Below are positions 18,500 to 27,240 of a DNA stretch of 64,000 nucleotides, in pieces. The DNA lies in NCBI RefSeq assembly GCF_003217495.1, contig NZ_QJSW01000001.1, positions 588,037-652,036 of the forward strand, read 5' to 3'. The notes below the pieces were generated by a model. It was not told the origin of the DNA, made no database searches, and saw only the letters and a list, made by a program, of their open reading frames with translations. Source of the stretch: Paenibacillus barcinonensis. GTDB taxonomy: Bacteria; Bacillota; Bacilli; Paenibacillales; Paenibacillaceae. Made by a program: the position numbers and the translations under genes. The number at the start of each line of letters is the position of its first letter. Position 1 is the first letter of the stretch.

Positions 18500-18578
18500 A
18501 ACGCTCTCTTCCCTTGTAAGCATGTGGATGTAATATCCATCATTCATTACTTGGGAAGAGAGCGTTCTTTTGTTTTTT
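18500..18578 (+). terminator. Terminator between convergent yitT and dehydrogenase genes
   Basis: Perfect 14-bp arms AACGCTCTCTTCCC (18500-18513) and GGGAAGAGAGCGTT (18553-18566), then CTTTTGTTTTTT. It can serve yitT and, from the other side, the minus-strand operon ending at 18608. Confidence 0.85.
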
Positions 18579-18607
18579 AACCCGCTGTATATTTAAATCA
18601 TATAAAA

Positions 18608-19621
18608 TTATAATTCAACAATAGCCTTTACCACCTGAGTTTCGGGCAACAGCCAGGTATCCATCGCAGAGGGCAACTCATCAAATGCCGCCCGATGTGT
18701 AACATAGCCGTCCATGCTTATTTTTTTGCTACGAAGCGTGGAGAGTACTTGTTCAAAATCTTCGCGTGTTGCATTCCGGCTCCCCAGCATACTCATCTCC
18801 CGTTTGTGAAACTCCGGGTCATGGAACGTAATATCAGCTTTAACCAGACCAACAAAGATTAACTGCCCGCCATGTGCAACGTACGGAATAGCTCCGTTCA
18901 TGGAATGCACATTGCCTGTAGCATCAAATACGGCTGTTGCATAATCGCCGTCCGTGATCTCGGACACGCGCTGCAGTGCCTGATCATCCGCCTGCACGAT
19001 CTCATCTACCCCGGCCCATGTTCGGCTGAGCTCCAGCCTGTCCAGATTACGGTCTACCGCAATAACGTAAGCACCTGCCTGCTTGGCAAAAGCCATCACA
19101 CCGAGTCCGATAGGCCCCGCACCAATGACCACTACACGTTCACCCGGCTGGAGTGAGGCTCTGCGAACGGCATGTGCTCCAATGCTGAGCGGCTCCACCA
19201 TTGCTGTCTCATCCAGCGTTAGACCATCTGCCTTCAGCAGATGAGTTACTGGCACCGTAATGCGTTCTCTCATGCCTCCATCCACATGTACTCCCATCAC
19301 CTGCATTGATGCGCAGCAGTTTGTCTTGCCTGAACGACACGCAATACAATGTCCGCAGTGCAGATAAGGGATAATGCTGACTTGATCACCAGGCTGCAGC
19401 CCAGCGTCATTCGGGCCAATCTCTTCTATAATACCGGCCAACTCATGCCCAAGTACCCGCGGATACGTAAAAAACGGCTGATTGCCCTTGTACGCATGCA
19501 GGTCTGTACCGCAAATGCCGATACGCTGAATCGCTACCAGTGCCTCTCCTTCAGCTCTTTCTGGCAGCGGCAGCTCCTTCAGCACCAAACGATCTATTTC
19601 TTCACATACGATAGCTCTCAT
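18608..19621 (-). CDS. Zinc-dependent sugar-acid dehydrogenase, LgoD/YjmD-like
   Basis: 337-aa medium-chain dehydrogenase. Catalytic zinc site [10 protein letters not shown] and GHELAG; structural zinc cysteines in [17 protein letters not shown]-binding [16 protein letters not shown]. Segments such as [14 protein letters not shown] and [18 protein letters not shown] closely resemble, from memory, E. coli L-galactonate oxidoreductase LgoD, which makes D-tagaturonate. It overlaps the aldo/keto reductase upstream by 4 bases (ATGA), so the two act together, probably oxidising a sugar such as L-galactose or L-fucose in two steps. Substrate is inference. Confidence 0.85.
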   Translation of the reverse strand: MRAIVCEEIDRLVLKELPLPERAEGEALVAIQRIGICGTDLHAYKGNQPFFTYPRVLGHELAGIIEEIGPNDAGLQPGDQVSIIPYLHCGHCIACRSGKTNCCASMQVMGVHVDGGMRERITVPVTHLLKADGLTLDETAMVEPLSIGAHAVRRASLQPGERVVVIGAGPIGLGVMAFAKQAGAYVIAVDRNLDRLELSRTWAGVDEIVQADDQALQRVSEITDGDYATAVFDATGNVHSMNGAIPYVAHGGQLIFVGLVKADITFHDPEFHKREMSMLGSRNATREDFEQVLSTLRSKKISMDGYVTHRAAFDELPSAMDTWLLPETQVVKAIVEL

Positions 19622-20592
19622 TGCTTTTCCTCCTTGGATGCATTCGACGTTGAATTCAAGCTCGTATTATACATTGCAAGTCCACTTGACCATGTTTCAT
19701 TGTTCAACGGGGCCAGCATGCGTAACACCTCTTCCAAAAGCTGATGATCCATCGGCTCTTCAATCCAGCTCGCATTATTAACGATGTTACGCTGACTTGC
19801 ACTGCTCACCAGCGTTGTCGGAATCCGTTCGTTAGCTGTGGAAAATTGCACTGCCAGCTTGGCGATATCGCTGCCCTGCTCCTCGCAGAAGCGAGCAGCC
19901 TTCAGACAGAGCTCTTTCACCCGTTCACCCGCCGGGTGCCATGCTGGGGTCCCACGAGTGCTAAGCAGCCCCATCGAGAGAGGTGAAGCGTTTACAAGTC
20001 CAACCCCTTTAGCGTCCAGCAGAGGCAGAAGGGACAACAATGACGTATCATTCAAGGCATAATGACAATAAGAAATAATAGCATCTGCCTGAACCTGCGG
20101 TAGCATCTGTTCGAACAATGGCAGCGGTAATCCACAGATGCCAGCATAACGAATAATGCCTTTTTCTTTGAGCTCCAGCAGTGTTGGGAAAGCCTCTTCA
20201 ATGATAATCTCAGGCTCAACAAACTCAATATCATGCAAAAATAAAATATCCAAATAATCGGTATGCAGACGAGACAGGCTTTCCTGCACACTATCCAGAA
20301 TACGTTTACGTGAAAAATCAAACTCATTCTCACCGTAACGACCAGCTTTGGTAGATAACATATACGAGCTGCGAGGCAAGCTTCGGATTGCCTCACCGAG
20401 CACCGTCTCTGCCTTGGTCAACCCATAATACGGCGAAACGTCTATATAATTCATGCCTGCATCCACGGCAGCATGAACGGTGCGAATGCCTTCATCCCGA
20501 TCAATATCACGAAATACAGAGCCAAGCGACGATGCCCCAAAACTCAAAACAGGTACGTCCAGCGATGTCATTCCCAGTTTTCTTTTTTTCAT
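19618..20592 (-). CDS. Aldo/keto reductase, L-galactose/L-fucose dehydrogenase-like
   Basis: 324-aa NAD(P)-dependent enzyme. Catalytic Tyr in DVSPYYGLTKAETVLGEAI, Asp in NYIDVSP, Lys in STKAGRYG and His in LFLHDIEF. The region reading SYCHYALNDTSLLSLLP, then GVGLVNASPLSMGLL and WHPAG, is strikingly like plant L-galactose 1-dehydrogenase. The expected product is the sugar 1,4- or 1,5-lactone. The next gene encodes an LgoD-like dehydrogenase, overlapping by ATGA. No lactonase is adjacent. Family call is strong; sugar identity is uncertain. Confidence 0.85.
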   Translation of the reverse strand: MKKRKLGMTSLDVPVLSFGASSLGSVFRDIDRDEGIRTVHAAVDAGMNYIDVSPYYGLTKAETVLGEAIRSLPRSSYMLSTKAGRYGENEFDFSRKRILDSVQESLSRLHTDYLDILFLHDIEFVEPEIIIEEAFPTLLELKEKGIIRYAGICGLPLPLFEQMLPQVQADAIISYCHYALNDTSLLSLLPLLDAKGVGLVNASPLSMGLLSTRGTPAWHPAGERVKELCLKAARFCEEQGSDIAKLAVQFSTANERIPTTLVSSASQRNIVNNASWIEEPMDHQLLEEVLRMLAPLNNETWSSGLAMYNTSLNSTSNASKEEKQ

Positions 20593-20734
20593 TCGTTCGT
20601 TCCTCCCAGCAGGTTTTACTACACAACTGTCCCTTCATTGTATCAGTTAAAAATCTATATAACATATCGTCAAATGCGTAATATGTACTGTTTGATGATC
20701 TACATTTCCACTGTATTTTATATTTTGTCCTATC

Positions 20735-20769
20735 AAAAAAGGACAAATCAGGATTAACCCGATTTGTCC
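20735..20769 (-). terminator. Rho-independent terminator of mqnC
   Basis: Minus strand GGACAAATC ... GATTTGTCC followed by T6, about 80 bases after the mqnC stop. Confidence 0.8.
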
Positions 20770-20850
20770 CTTGGTTATGAATCGACGTTCATTTTATAAT
20801 CCGAACGTAATGATACAAGTGATACAAGCCTGTTTTGATATAAAATGCGA

Positions 20851-21987
20851 TTAGTTCTGCATTACAAAATCTTTAGGCACACTGCTTTCTTCGTCAAACA
20901 TGCGCAGAATCTCATAACGAGTATTACGCTGCGCCGGAATATAACCTGCCTCGCGAATAAGACGCAGAATAGATTCGATGTTTACTTTGTACGTTGCGCC
21001 TGCTGAGGACACTACATTCTCCTCAATCATCGTGCTGCCAAAGTCATTACATCCGAATTCAAGCGATTTTTTACCAATCTCGGGACCCATCGTTACCCAG
21101 GAAGATTGAATGTTTTTGATATTGTCCAGCACCAGACGGCTGATTGCTACGGTTTTCAAATATTCTTCCGGAGTTTGACGCTCCAGCTTGAGGTTTGTAT
21201 TATCCGGCTGGAAAGTCCACGGAATGAAGGCCAGGAAACCTTCGGAATCATACTTGTTCGCAATGCATTCATCCTGCGCGTCACGAACACGTATCAGATG
21301 CAGTGCGCGCTCCTCCATGGATTCTCCGAGACCAATAACCATCGTTGCGGATGTATTCATCCCGATCCGGTGAGCCGTCTGCATCACGTCCATCCAGTCG
21401 CGCCATGAACCCTTCAAACGGCTGATTTTGCGGCGTGTACGGTCATCCAGAATTTCGGCACCACCGCCTGGCAAGGAATCAAGTCCAGCCTCGTGAATAG
21501 CACGTACAACCTCTTCCAGTGTAAGACCATCGGATACTTCAACCATTTTCATAATCTCGGCTGGCGAGAAGGAGTGCATCGTGATATTCGGGAAACGTTC
21601 CTTGATGGCTTTCAACAGGTCTGTATAATAACTGAAGGGCAGATTAGGATTGGTTCCCCCCTGCATCAGAATTTCCGTGCCGTTAACGTCCTCTGTCTCC
21701 TGAATCTTCTGGAAAATCACTTCATCTGGCAATACATAGCCTTCTTCAGAACCAGGTCTGCGATAGAAAGCACAAAAACGGCAGTATACGTCACATACAT
21801 TCGTGTAGTTAACGTTACGCCCGATTACAAAGGTTCTGTATGGTTCAGGGTGCATACGCTTCATGATGACATTGGCAGCTGCCCCGATTTTGTCCACTTC
21901 GTCGGATTCAAATAACTGAATCGTGTCTTCCAGGTCCAAGCGTTCGCCCCGAAGGGCTTTATCTAAGATACGGTCCACCGTACTCAT
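20851..21987 (-). CDS. mqnC: Cyclic dehypoxanthine futalosine synthase (radical SAM)
   Basis: 378-aa radical SAM enzyme of the futalosine route to menaquinone. The 4Fe-4S ligands are in the CxxxCxxC motif NVCDVYCRFCAF. Other family segments are ILMQGGTNP, MHSFSPAEI, GLDSLPGGGAEIL and SWVTMGPEIGKK. Length fits MqnC rather than MqnE. ATG start after GAGGGAGG. It forms its own unit with a terminator at 20735. Other mqn genes are not in the window, so pathway completeness cannot be judged here. Confidence 0.88.
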   Translation of the reverse strand: MSTVDRILDKALRGERLDLEDTIQLFESDEVDKIGAAANVIMKRMHPEPYRTFVIGRNVNYTNVCDVYCRFCAFYRRPGSEEGYVLPDEVIFQKIQETEDVNGTEILMQGGTNPNLPFSYYTDLLKAIKERFPNITMHSFSPAEIMKMVEVSDGLTLEEVVRAIHEAGLDSLPGGGAEILDDRTRRKISRLKGSWRDWMDVMQTAHRIGMNTSATMVIGLGESMEERALHLIRVRDAQDECIANKYDSEGFLAFIPWTFQPDNTNLKLERQTPEEYLKTVAISRLVLDNIKNIQSSWVTMGPEIGKKSLEFGCNDFGSTMIEENVVSSAGATYKVNIESILRLIREAGYIPAQRNTRYEILRMFDEESSVPKDFVMQN

Positions 21988-22112
21988 CGTAAAAAGCCTC
22001 CCTCATGAAGAGAAAATATTACGACGCTCCATCCGGCTTGTTTGCAGTAAGCAACTTCTGTCGGCAACATCGTAATTTTGTACTCCACATATCGTAACAC
22101 AGGTTACATGTG

Positions 22113-22142
22113 AAAAAAAGCACCTTATACAAAGGTGCTTTA
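22113..22142 (-). terminator. Rho-independent terminator of the metA-metI-metC operon
   Basis: Minus strand AAAGCACCTT-TGTAT-AAGGTGCTTT followed by a T-run: a perfect 10-bp stem 80 bases after metC. Confidence 0.85.
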
Positions 22143-22221
22143 AAAATCATTAAAATTTTACATATCAACTCAAGTTTCTGTTCAAAAGAGTATTGCTTCA
22201 ATATATTCTATTTCTTTAACC

Positions 22222-23397
22222 TTACTCAGCCTCCAGAGCCTGCTCCAGATCAGCAATCAGATCATCAATATCCTCAAGCCCCACCGAGAAACGCAGCAAT
22301 CCATCGGTGATCCCACGCTCATGCCGGACCTCCGCTGGCATAGCCGCATGTGACATCATGGTAGGATAAGAAAGAATACTTTCAACCGCCCCCAGACTTA
22401 CAGCAACAATCGGCAGCTTCACGCGGTTCAGCACCGCTTTGGCACGTTCCCCGGAACCTACGTCAAAAGAAACAACCGCTCCGTAGCCACTAGACTGACG
22501 CTCATGTGCTTCGCGGCCCGGGTGATCCTCAAGTCCAGGGTAGTAAACAGCCGTTATATCCGTACGACCTTTGAGCCAGGTTGCCAGTTTGGATGTACTC
22601 TGTTCACTGTGAGCCATACGTGCACCTAGTGTTTTCATACCCCGCATCAGCAGCCAGGATTCCTGAGCTCCAAGCACTGTACCCAATCCATTTTGCAATT
22701 GCTTCAGTTGTCTGCCCAGCTCATCTGTACGTGCAACAGCCAGTCCCGCCAGGACATCACTATGCCCGCCTAGAAACTTCGTAGCACTATGCACAACGAT
22801 ATCCACACCAAACTCAATCGGACGCTGATAATACGGGGTCATAAATGTGTTGTCCAGAATCGTAATCAGTTGGTGCTCCTTCGACCAAGATGTTACAGCT
22901 GCAATATCCGTAATCTTTAACGTCGGATTGGAAGGTGTCTCCATATAAACCGCTTTGGTGTTTGGTTTAAGAGCTGCCTTGACTTCCTCGATATTCGTCA
23001 TATCTACAAATGTAGTTTCAATCTGCATGCGGCTAAGAATGGTCGTCAGCAAGCGATAAGTGCCTCCGTATACATCCTCGGTAACGATGATATGATCTCC
23101 TGCGGAGAACATCATAAATACACTGGAGATCGCAGCCATACCTGATGAATAGGCAAAGCCGCGCACCCCGCCTTCCAGTAAAGCGATGTAATCCTCCAAG
23201 GCTTGACGAGTAGGATTACCTGAACGACTGTAGTCATGCTGTGGCGGATTGAAAATATCAAAGTGGTGGAACGTAGATGCCTGATAAATCGGCACGCTGG
23301 ACGCGCCGGTTGTCTGGTCAATCTCGTCCCCGAAATGAAGCAGCTTTGTCTCAAACTTCAATCCCGTTTCCGGTTTCTTGCGGTTTGCATCACTCAT
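22222..23397 (-). CDS. metC: Cystathionine beta-lyase (PLP)
   Basis: 391-aa Cys/Met-metabolism PLP enzyme splitting cystathionine to homocysteine, pyruvate and ammonia. Pattern: YSRSGNPTR, YSSGMAAIS, EDVYGGTYRL, ETPSNPTL, the TILDNTFMTPYYQRP aspartate region, and the PLP lysine in SATKFLGGHSD. Last gene of the met operon, overlapping metI by ATGA. The family also holds gamma-lyases, and position after metI favours beta-lyase. ATG start with AAGGAGG. Controlled by the SAM riboswitch upstream of metA. Confidence 0.87.
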   Translation of the reverse strand: MSDANRKKPETGLKFETKLLHFGDEIDQTTGASSVPIYQASTFHHFDIFNPPQHDYSRSGNPTRQALEDYIALLEGGVRGFAYSSGMAAISSVFMMFSAGDHIIVTEDVYGGTYRLLTTILSRMQIETTFVDMTNIEEVKAALKPNTKAVYMETPSNPTLKITDIAAVTSWSKEHQLITILDNTFMTPYYQRPIEFGVDIVVHSATKFLGGHSDVLAGLAVARTDELGRQLKQLQNGLGTVLGAQESWLLMRGMKTLGARMAHSEQSTSKLATWLKGRTDITAVYYPGLEDHPGREAHERQSSGYGAVVSFDVGSGERAKAVLNRVKLPIVAVSLGAVESILSYPTMMSHAAMPAEVRHERGITDGLLRFSVGLEDIDDLIADLEQALEAE

Positions 23398-24578
23398 GAG
23401 ATTACGCCTCCTTCGACTTCCTGCTGCGCTGCCAGCAACGCTTGATTCAGATCGGCAATCAGATCTTCCGCATGTTCAATTCCGACTGAGAAACGAAGCA
23501 GACAGTCATCTACACCTACAGCTTCACGAATCTCCAGTGGAATATCGGCATGAGTCTGCACCGCCGGGTAAGTCATGAGGGATTCAACACCGCCAAGGCT
23601 TTCGGCAAACGCAATCAATTGAATGTGACGAAGCACGGGCTCTACATAACGGGCATCCTTTACTTTAAATGAGAAGATACCCGTATTGCCGGAGGATTGC
23701 TTCTGCTGAATCTCATACCCCGGATGATCGGATAATCCGGGGTGAAACACTTCCGCCACAGCGGGATGCTCCAGCAGGAATCTGGCTATGGTTAGCGCAT
23801 TATATTCGTGGCGCTCCATCCGAAGCGCAAGAGTCTTCATGCCTTTCATCAATTGATAGGAATCGCTCGGCGATAACACCGCACCAATAGAGTTATGAAG
23901 GAAAGCCATTTCCGCCGACAAAGCCTCGCCTTTGGTAATAATAAGTCCAGCGAGCACATCATTATGTCCGCCCAGATACTTGGTTGCACTGTGTACAATA
24001 ATGTCTGCGCCAAGTTCAATCGGACGCTGGAAGAACGGCGTGAGCAAGGTGTTGTCCACAATTGTCAGCAGGTCATGGCTCTTGGCCCAGGTAGCTACGG
24101 CTTGTACGTCCGTGATCATCATGAGCGGGTTGGTTGGGGTCTCAATGAACACAGCTTTGGTATTCGGCTGGTACAACTTCTCCAGCGCTTCCAGATCATT
24201 GGTATCCACATAACTTGCCGTTACGCCAAAGCGAGAAAGAATTCGTTCCAGAAGACGGTACGTACCGCCGTATAGGTCAAGGGAAACAATCAGATGATCC
24301 CCTTGACTGAACATCGCAAAGATGGTTTGTAATGCTGCCATACCTGAGCTACAGGCAAAGCCTGCATCACCGGATTCCAGAGCAGCCGCAGCTTCCTCAA
24401 GCACTTTACGAGTTGGGTTCGTTGTACGAATATAATCAAAGCCCGTGCTTTGTCCCAGCTTCGGGTGGCGAAACGCAGTGGATTGATAAATCGGAAAGTT
24501 AACGGCTCCTGTACCCGGTTCGTTGATGGAACCGATCTGAGCTAAACGGCTTTCAATCTTCAACTTGTTATCTTCCAT
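23394..24578 (-). CDS. metI: Cystathionine gamma-synthase / O-acetylhomoserine thiolyase
   Basis: 394-aa PLP enzyme joining activated homoserine with cysteine (or sulfide). Motifs: DYIRTTNPTRKV-type start (FDYIRTTNPTRK), CSSGMAALQ, SLDLYGGTYRLLERIL, ETPTNPLM, TIVDNTLLTPFFQRP, and the PLP lysine in SATKYLGGHNDVLAG. It is a paralogue of the next gene; first place after metA and the metI-metC order of Bacillus fix the naming. ATG start with AGGAGG; 24 bases after metA. Confidence 0.87.
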   Translation of the reverse strand: MEDNKLKIESRLAQIGSINEPGTGAVNFPIYQSTAFRHPKLGQSTGFDYIRTTNPTRKVLEEAAAALESGDAGFACSSGMAALQTIFAMFSQGDHLIVSLDLYGGTYRLLERILSRFGVTASYVDTNDLEALEKLYQPNTKAVFIETPTNPLMMITDVQAVATWAKSHDLLTIVDNTLLTPFFQRPIELGADIIVHSATKYLGGHNDVLAGLIITKGEALSAEMAFLHNSIGAVLSPSDSYQLMKGMKTLALRMERHEYNALTIARFLLEHPAVAEVFHPGLSDHPGYEIQQKQSSGNTGIFSFKVKDARYVEPVLRHIQLIAFAESLGGVESLMTYPAVQTHADIPLEIREAVGVDDCLLRFSVGIEHAEDLIADLNQALLAAQQEVEGGVIS

Positions 24579-24602
24579 TACTACATCCTCCTGTTATTAC
24601 GA

Positions 24603-25520
24603 TTAGATTTGCGGACCAATATCGTAAGGCGTTTCCTGATACACATAGTAATTGAGCCAGTTAGAGAATAATAAGTTAGCGTGAGCACGCCATGTAGCTG
24701 GAGGTATGCGGGACGGATCATCGTTCGGATAATAATGCTTAGGAAGTGCTATATCCAATCCTTTAGCTACATCACGGTCATATTCCCATTTTAAAGAAAA
24801 CGGATCATATTCGGCATGTCCTGTAGCGAAAATTTGCTTCCCATCCCTGGTCGCTACCAGAAATACACCTGCTTCCTCGGATTCAGCTAAAATTTCCAGG
24901 TTGTCATTTTTCTCAATATCTTCACGTCTTATCTCGGTATGACGAGAGTGAGGCACATTGAACACTTCATCGAATCCACGCAACAGCGGCACATGGGATT
25001 TGTTGATCGTATGCGGGAATACCCCGAAGCATTTTTCATCCAGCGGAACTTTAGGTACATCAAAATGGTGGTATAAACCTGCCTGGGATGCCCAACAGAT
25101 ATGCATGGTCGAAGTTACGTTGGTTTTGGTCCATTCAAAAATTTCCTGAATCTCTTTCCAATAGTTAACGTCCTCAAAGTCCATTTGCTCCACCGGTGCC
25201 CCCGTAATAATCATACCGTCAAAACGGCGGTGCTGGATCTCATCAAATGTTTTGTAGAACAGATCAAGATATTCCTGGGACGTATTCTTGGATGTATGGG
25301 ATTTGGGATGCACAAGCACCACATCTACCTGAATCGGGGTATTCCCCACCAGACGCAGCAATTGTGTTTCGGTGGTCTCCTTGGTAGGCATCAGATTCAG
25401 AATAGCAATGCGTAGCGGACGAATATCCTGCTTGTATGCGGACGATTCGTCCATGACAAAGATATTCTCCCCTTCAAGCACTTCTTTAGCTGGTAGTGTG
25501 TCCGGAATTTTAATTGGCAT
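24603..25520 (-). CDS. metA: Homoserine O-acetyltransferase, MetA family
   Basis: 305-aa enzyme activating homoserine for methionine synthesis. Catalytic Cys142 in [12 protein letters not shown], and the His/Glu pair in [10 protein letters not shown]. Residue 111 is Glu ([11 protein letters not shown]). In Bacillus cereus MetA Glu111 selects acetyl-CoA, whereas the E. coli enzyme has Gly there and uses succinyl-CoA, so O-acetylhomoserine is the predicted product. First gene of metA-metI-metC, behind a SAM-I riboswitch. ATG after GAGGAATC. Confidence 0.92.
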   Translation of the reverse strand: MPIKIPDTLPAKEVLEGENIFVMDESSAYKQDIRPLRIAILNLMPTKETTETQLLRLVGNTPIQVDVVLVHPKSHTSKNTSQEYLDLFYKTFDEIQHRRFDGMIITGAPVEQMDFEDVNYWKEIQEIFEWTKTNVTSTMHICWASQAGLYHHFDVPKVPLDEKCFGVFPHTINKSHVPLLRGFDEVFNVPHSRHTEIRREDIEKNDNLEILAESEEAGVFLVATRDGKQIFATGHAEYDPFSLKWEYDRDVAKGLDIALPKHYYPNDDPSRIPPATWRAHANLLFSNWLNYYVYQETPYDIGPQI

Positions 25521-25589
25521 GGTGAGTTGATTCCTCCTTAGTCGTCATAGTTCACATTTGCTGCGAAAATCACTGCTGAGAAGTTGGGG

Positions 25590-25775
25590 CATACAACAAA
25601 GACCTCTCTCGGATTCCGAGAAAGGTCATATGTAAACAGATATGCGCCTCTCTCATCTCTCAGTTACAACAGCACCCCGAGGATGCTTGGTCGCTGCAAG
25701 AATTAGCACCGTGCGGTATATCGCCGGTTGCCGGGTTTCATCGGGCTAGTCCCTCCACCTACTCTTGATAAGATT
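25590..25775 (-). promoter_or_regulatory. SAM-I (S-box) riboswitch of the met operon
   Basis: Minus strand begins CTTATCAAGAGTAGGTGGAG (from 25772), continues through GGGACTAGCCC, GATGAAACCCGGCAACC, GGTGCTAATTC and ends TGAGAGATGAGAG: the conserved S-box sequence. A terminator stem GACCTTTCTCGG/CCGAGAGAGGTC (25601-25627) with a T-rich tail follows. SAM binding should terminate transcription before metA. Confidence 0.95.
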
Positions 25776-25935
25776 TCGCTTTATTCAATTATAATTCAAA
25801 TTTATTAACTTTTACTTTAAAACATTCAGGCCCTTACGTCAAGATGAAGTTAGGTGTTTCCAGAGGCGAGTGCGGAACCGTTTATTCTCCGCGATCATAC
25901 ACTGCCTCAGAGCGCGAAATAGACACATTTTGCGC

Positions 25936-25964
25936 TTGAAAGCACTCTGGACCAGCGGTATACT
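25936..25964 (+). promoter_or_regulatory. Sigma-A-type promoter of corA
   Basis: TTGAAA (25936-25941), 17-base spacer, TATACT (25959-25964). Transcription would start near 25971, leaving a leader of about 260 bases before corA. Confidence 0.65.
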
Positions 25965-26007
25965 AGACAAGTGTTTATAAGCCCTTATGTGAGAGGTGAC
26001 ATATTAA

Positions 26008-26115
26008 ATGGATGGCGACCCGAGGACCAATTGGCAGTCGATTTCCGAACAACTGCATAGAGAATTGACATCAGCATCGGCAGCGGGCCGCTTCTTCCGT
26101 TTGATTATAAATTAA
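26008..26115 (+). CDS. 35-aa upstream ORF in the corA leader
   Basis: ATG at 26008 follows AGAGGTGAC at normal spacing and opens a 35-codon frame, MDGDPRTNWQSISEQLHREL and onward, ending RFFRLIIN. It is not recognised and may be a leader peptide rather than a working protein. The codons near its end contain CCGCTT, which can pair with AAGCGG in the following hairpin, so ribosome position could affect the leader structure. Confidence is in the ORF being translated, not in its function. Confidence 0.45.
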   Translation: MDGDPRTNWQSISEQLHRELTSASAAGRFFRLIIN

Positions 26116-26124
26116 ACGCAAACA

Positions 26125-26212
26125 AGCGGAGCCCTGTACATCTGGCTTCGCTGCCGGCCGGCTGATCTGTTCTTTTGCGCCCATATTAATGATAATATCC
26201 GCCAAGATGGCG
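26125..26212 (+). promoter_or_regulatory. Structured 5' leader of corA
   Basis: Hairpin 1: AGCGGAGCC (26125-26133) with GGCTTCGCT (26144-26152), followed by GCCGGCCGGC and a T-rich stretch TCTGTTCTTTTG. Hairpin 2: CCGCC-AAGAT-GGCGG (about 26198-26212), just before the corA ribosome site. It matches no riboswitch class that I recognise (no M-box). It may be an attenuator or translational switch responding to Mg2+ or to translation of the upstream ORF (inference). Confidence 0.4.
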
Positions 26213-26233
26213 GGTGCAGAAGGAGTAGATAAC

Positions 26234-27169
26234 ATGAAAATCCGGTTGGTTAATAACGGTGTATTTATTCCGGTGGATGATATCCAGCAAGCGCTGACTC
26301 CACCGACAGAAGGCTTTTATTGGATTGATGCAGACGTGGATGATCTGGCTGTGCTGCAGCCGCTTTTCTCCATGCATGATCTGGCTGTAGAGGACTGCTT
26401 GAGTGATGAGGAGCAGCGTCCAAAGATCGAAATTTATGAAAATCATTATTTTATCGTGATCAACAGCATTCGTTTTGATGATGAAGAGATTTTTCTGCGG
26501 GCAGTCAACCTGTTTCTCGGCAGACATTTCATTATCAGTGTGACGAAGCAGAAGGTCAGCGAATTACGGATGCTGAAGCCGATCCTCTGGGAACAGGAGA
26601 TCAGCAGCCCCGATCGCTTTCTTTATTTGCTGGTTGACTTGATTGTAGATAACTATTTCACCGTGGGTGATCGAATTGAAGCCCGCATTGAGAAGCTTGA
26701 AGAAGACATTTTGATGCACACCAAGAAATCACATCTGAATGAAATTATCGGTCTTCGAAGTGAAATCTTGTGGTTGAAAAAGGTGCTTGGACCTCAGAAA
26801 GAGGTTATCAACACCCTGAATAAAAAAGATCTGCGTCTCATTGATGATCAATTGCAAAAATACTTCAGTGACATTTATGAAAATGCCGTAAAAATCTCGG
26901 AAACGTTCGAAACGTACCGCGACCTGATGGGCAACTTGCGAGAAGCCTACCAATCCAGTATCGCAAACCGTGCGAATGAGATCATGCGTGTGTTTACCGC
27001 CATTACGACCGTCTTCATGCCGCTGACCGTGATTACCGGAATATACGGGATGAACTTTGATAATATGCCTGAGCTGCACTGGAAATACGGCTATTACGCC
27101 GTGATTGGCCTGATGATTACGCTGGGCCTGACGATGTTCTTTATTTTCCGCAAAAAGGACTGGATTTGA
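26234..27169 (+). CDS. corA: CorA-family magnesium/divalent cation channel
   Basis: 311 aa from the ATG at 26234 (AAGGAG eight bases upstream); the frame is open 15 codons further but lacks a ribosome site there. Large N-terminal cytoplasmic domain, then a long stalk helix rich in charged residues. Two C-terminal TM helices follow, the first ending in the signature YGMNFDNMPE (GMN motif) and the second followed by basic RKKDW. The protein forms pentameric Mg2+ or Co2+ channels. The leader upstream suggests post-initiation control. A terminator follows at 27174. Confidence 0.92.
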   Translation: MKIRLVNNGVFIPVDDIQQALTPPTEGFYWIDADVDDLAVLQPLFSMHDLAVEDCLSDEEQRPKIEIYENHYFIVINSIRFDDEEIFLRAVNLFLGRHFIISVTKQKVSELRMLKPILWEQEISSPDRFLYLLVDLIVDNYFTVGDRIEARIEKLEEDILMHTKKSHLNEIIGLRSEILWLKKVLGPQKEVINTLNKKDLRLIDDQLQKYFSDIYENAVKISETFETYRDLMGNLREAYQSSIANRANEIMRVFTAITTVFMPLTVITGIYGMNFDNMPELHWKYGYYAVIGLMITLGLTMFFIFRKKDWI

Positions 27170-27173
27170 AATG

Positions 27174-27215
27174 AAGACGAAGCGCCCCTTCCAGGGAACG
27201 ACTTCGTCTTTTTGG
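27174..27215 (+). terminator. Rho-independent terminator of corA
   Basis: AAGACGAAG (27174-27182) pairs with CTTCGTCTT (27202-27210), followed by TTT. It begins 5 bases after the corA stop. Confidence 0.75.
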
Positions 27216-27240
27216 TATGTGTTTTTCCAAGCGTTCCGAG

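Noticed and set aside
25971..26233. M-box magnesium riboswitch before corA
   Set aside because: The leader lacks recognisable M-box conserved elements; left as an unclassified leader.
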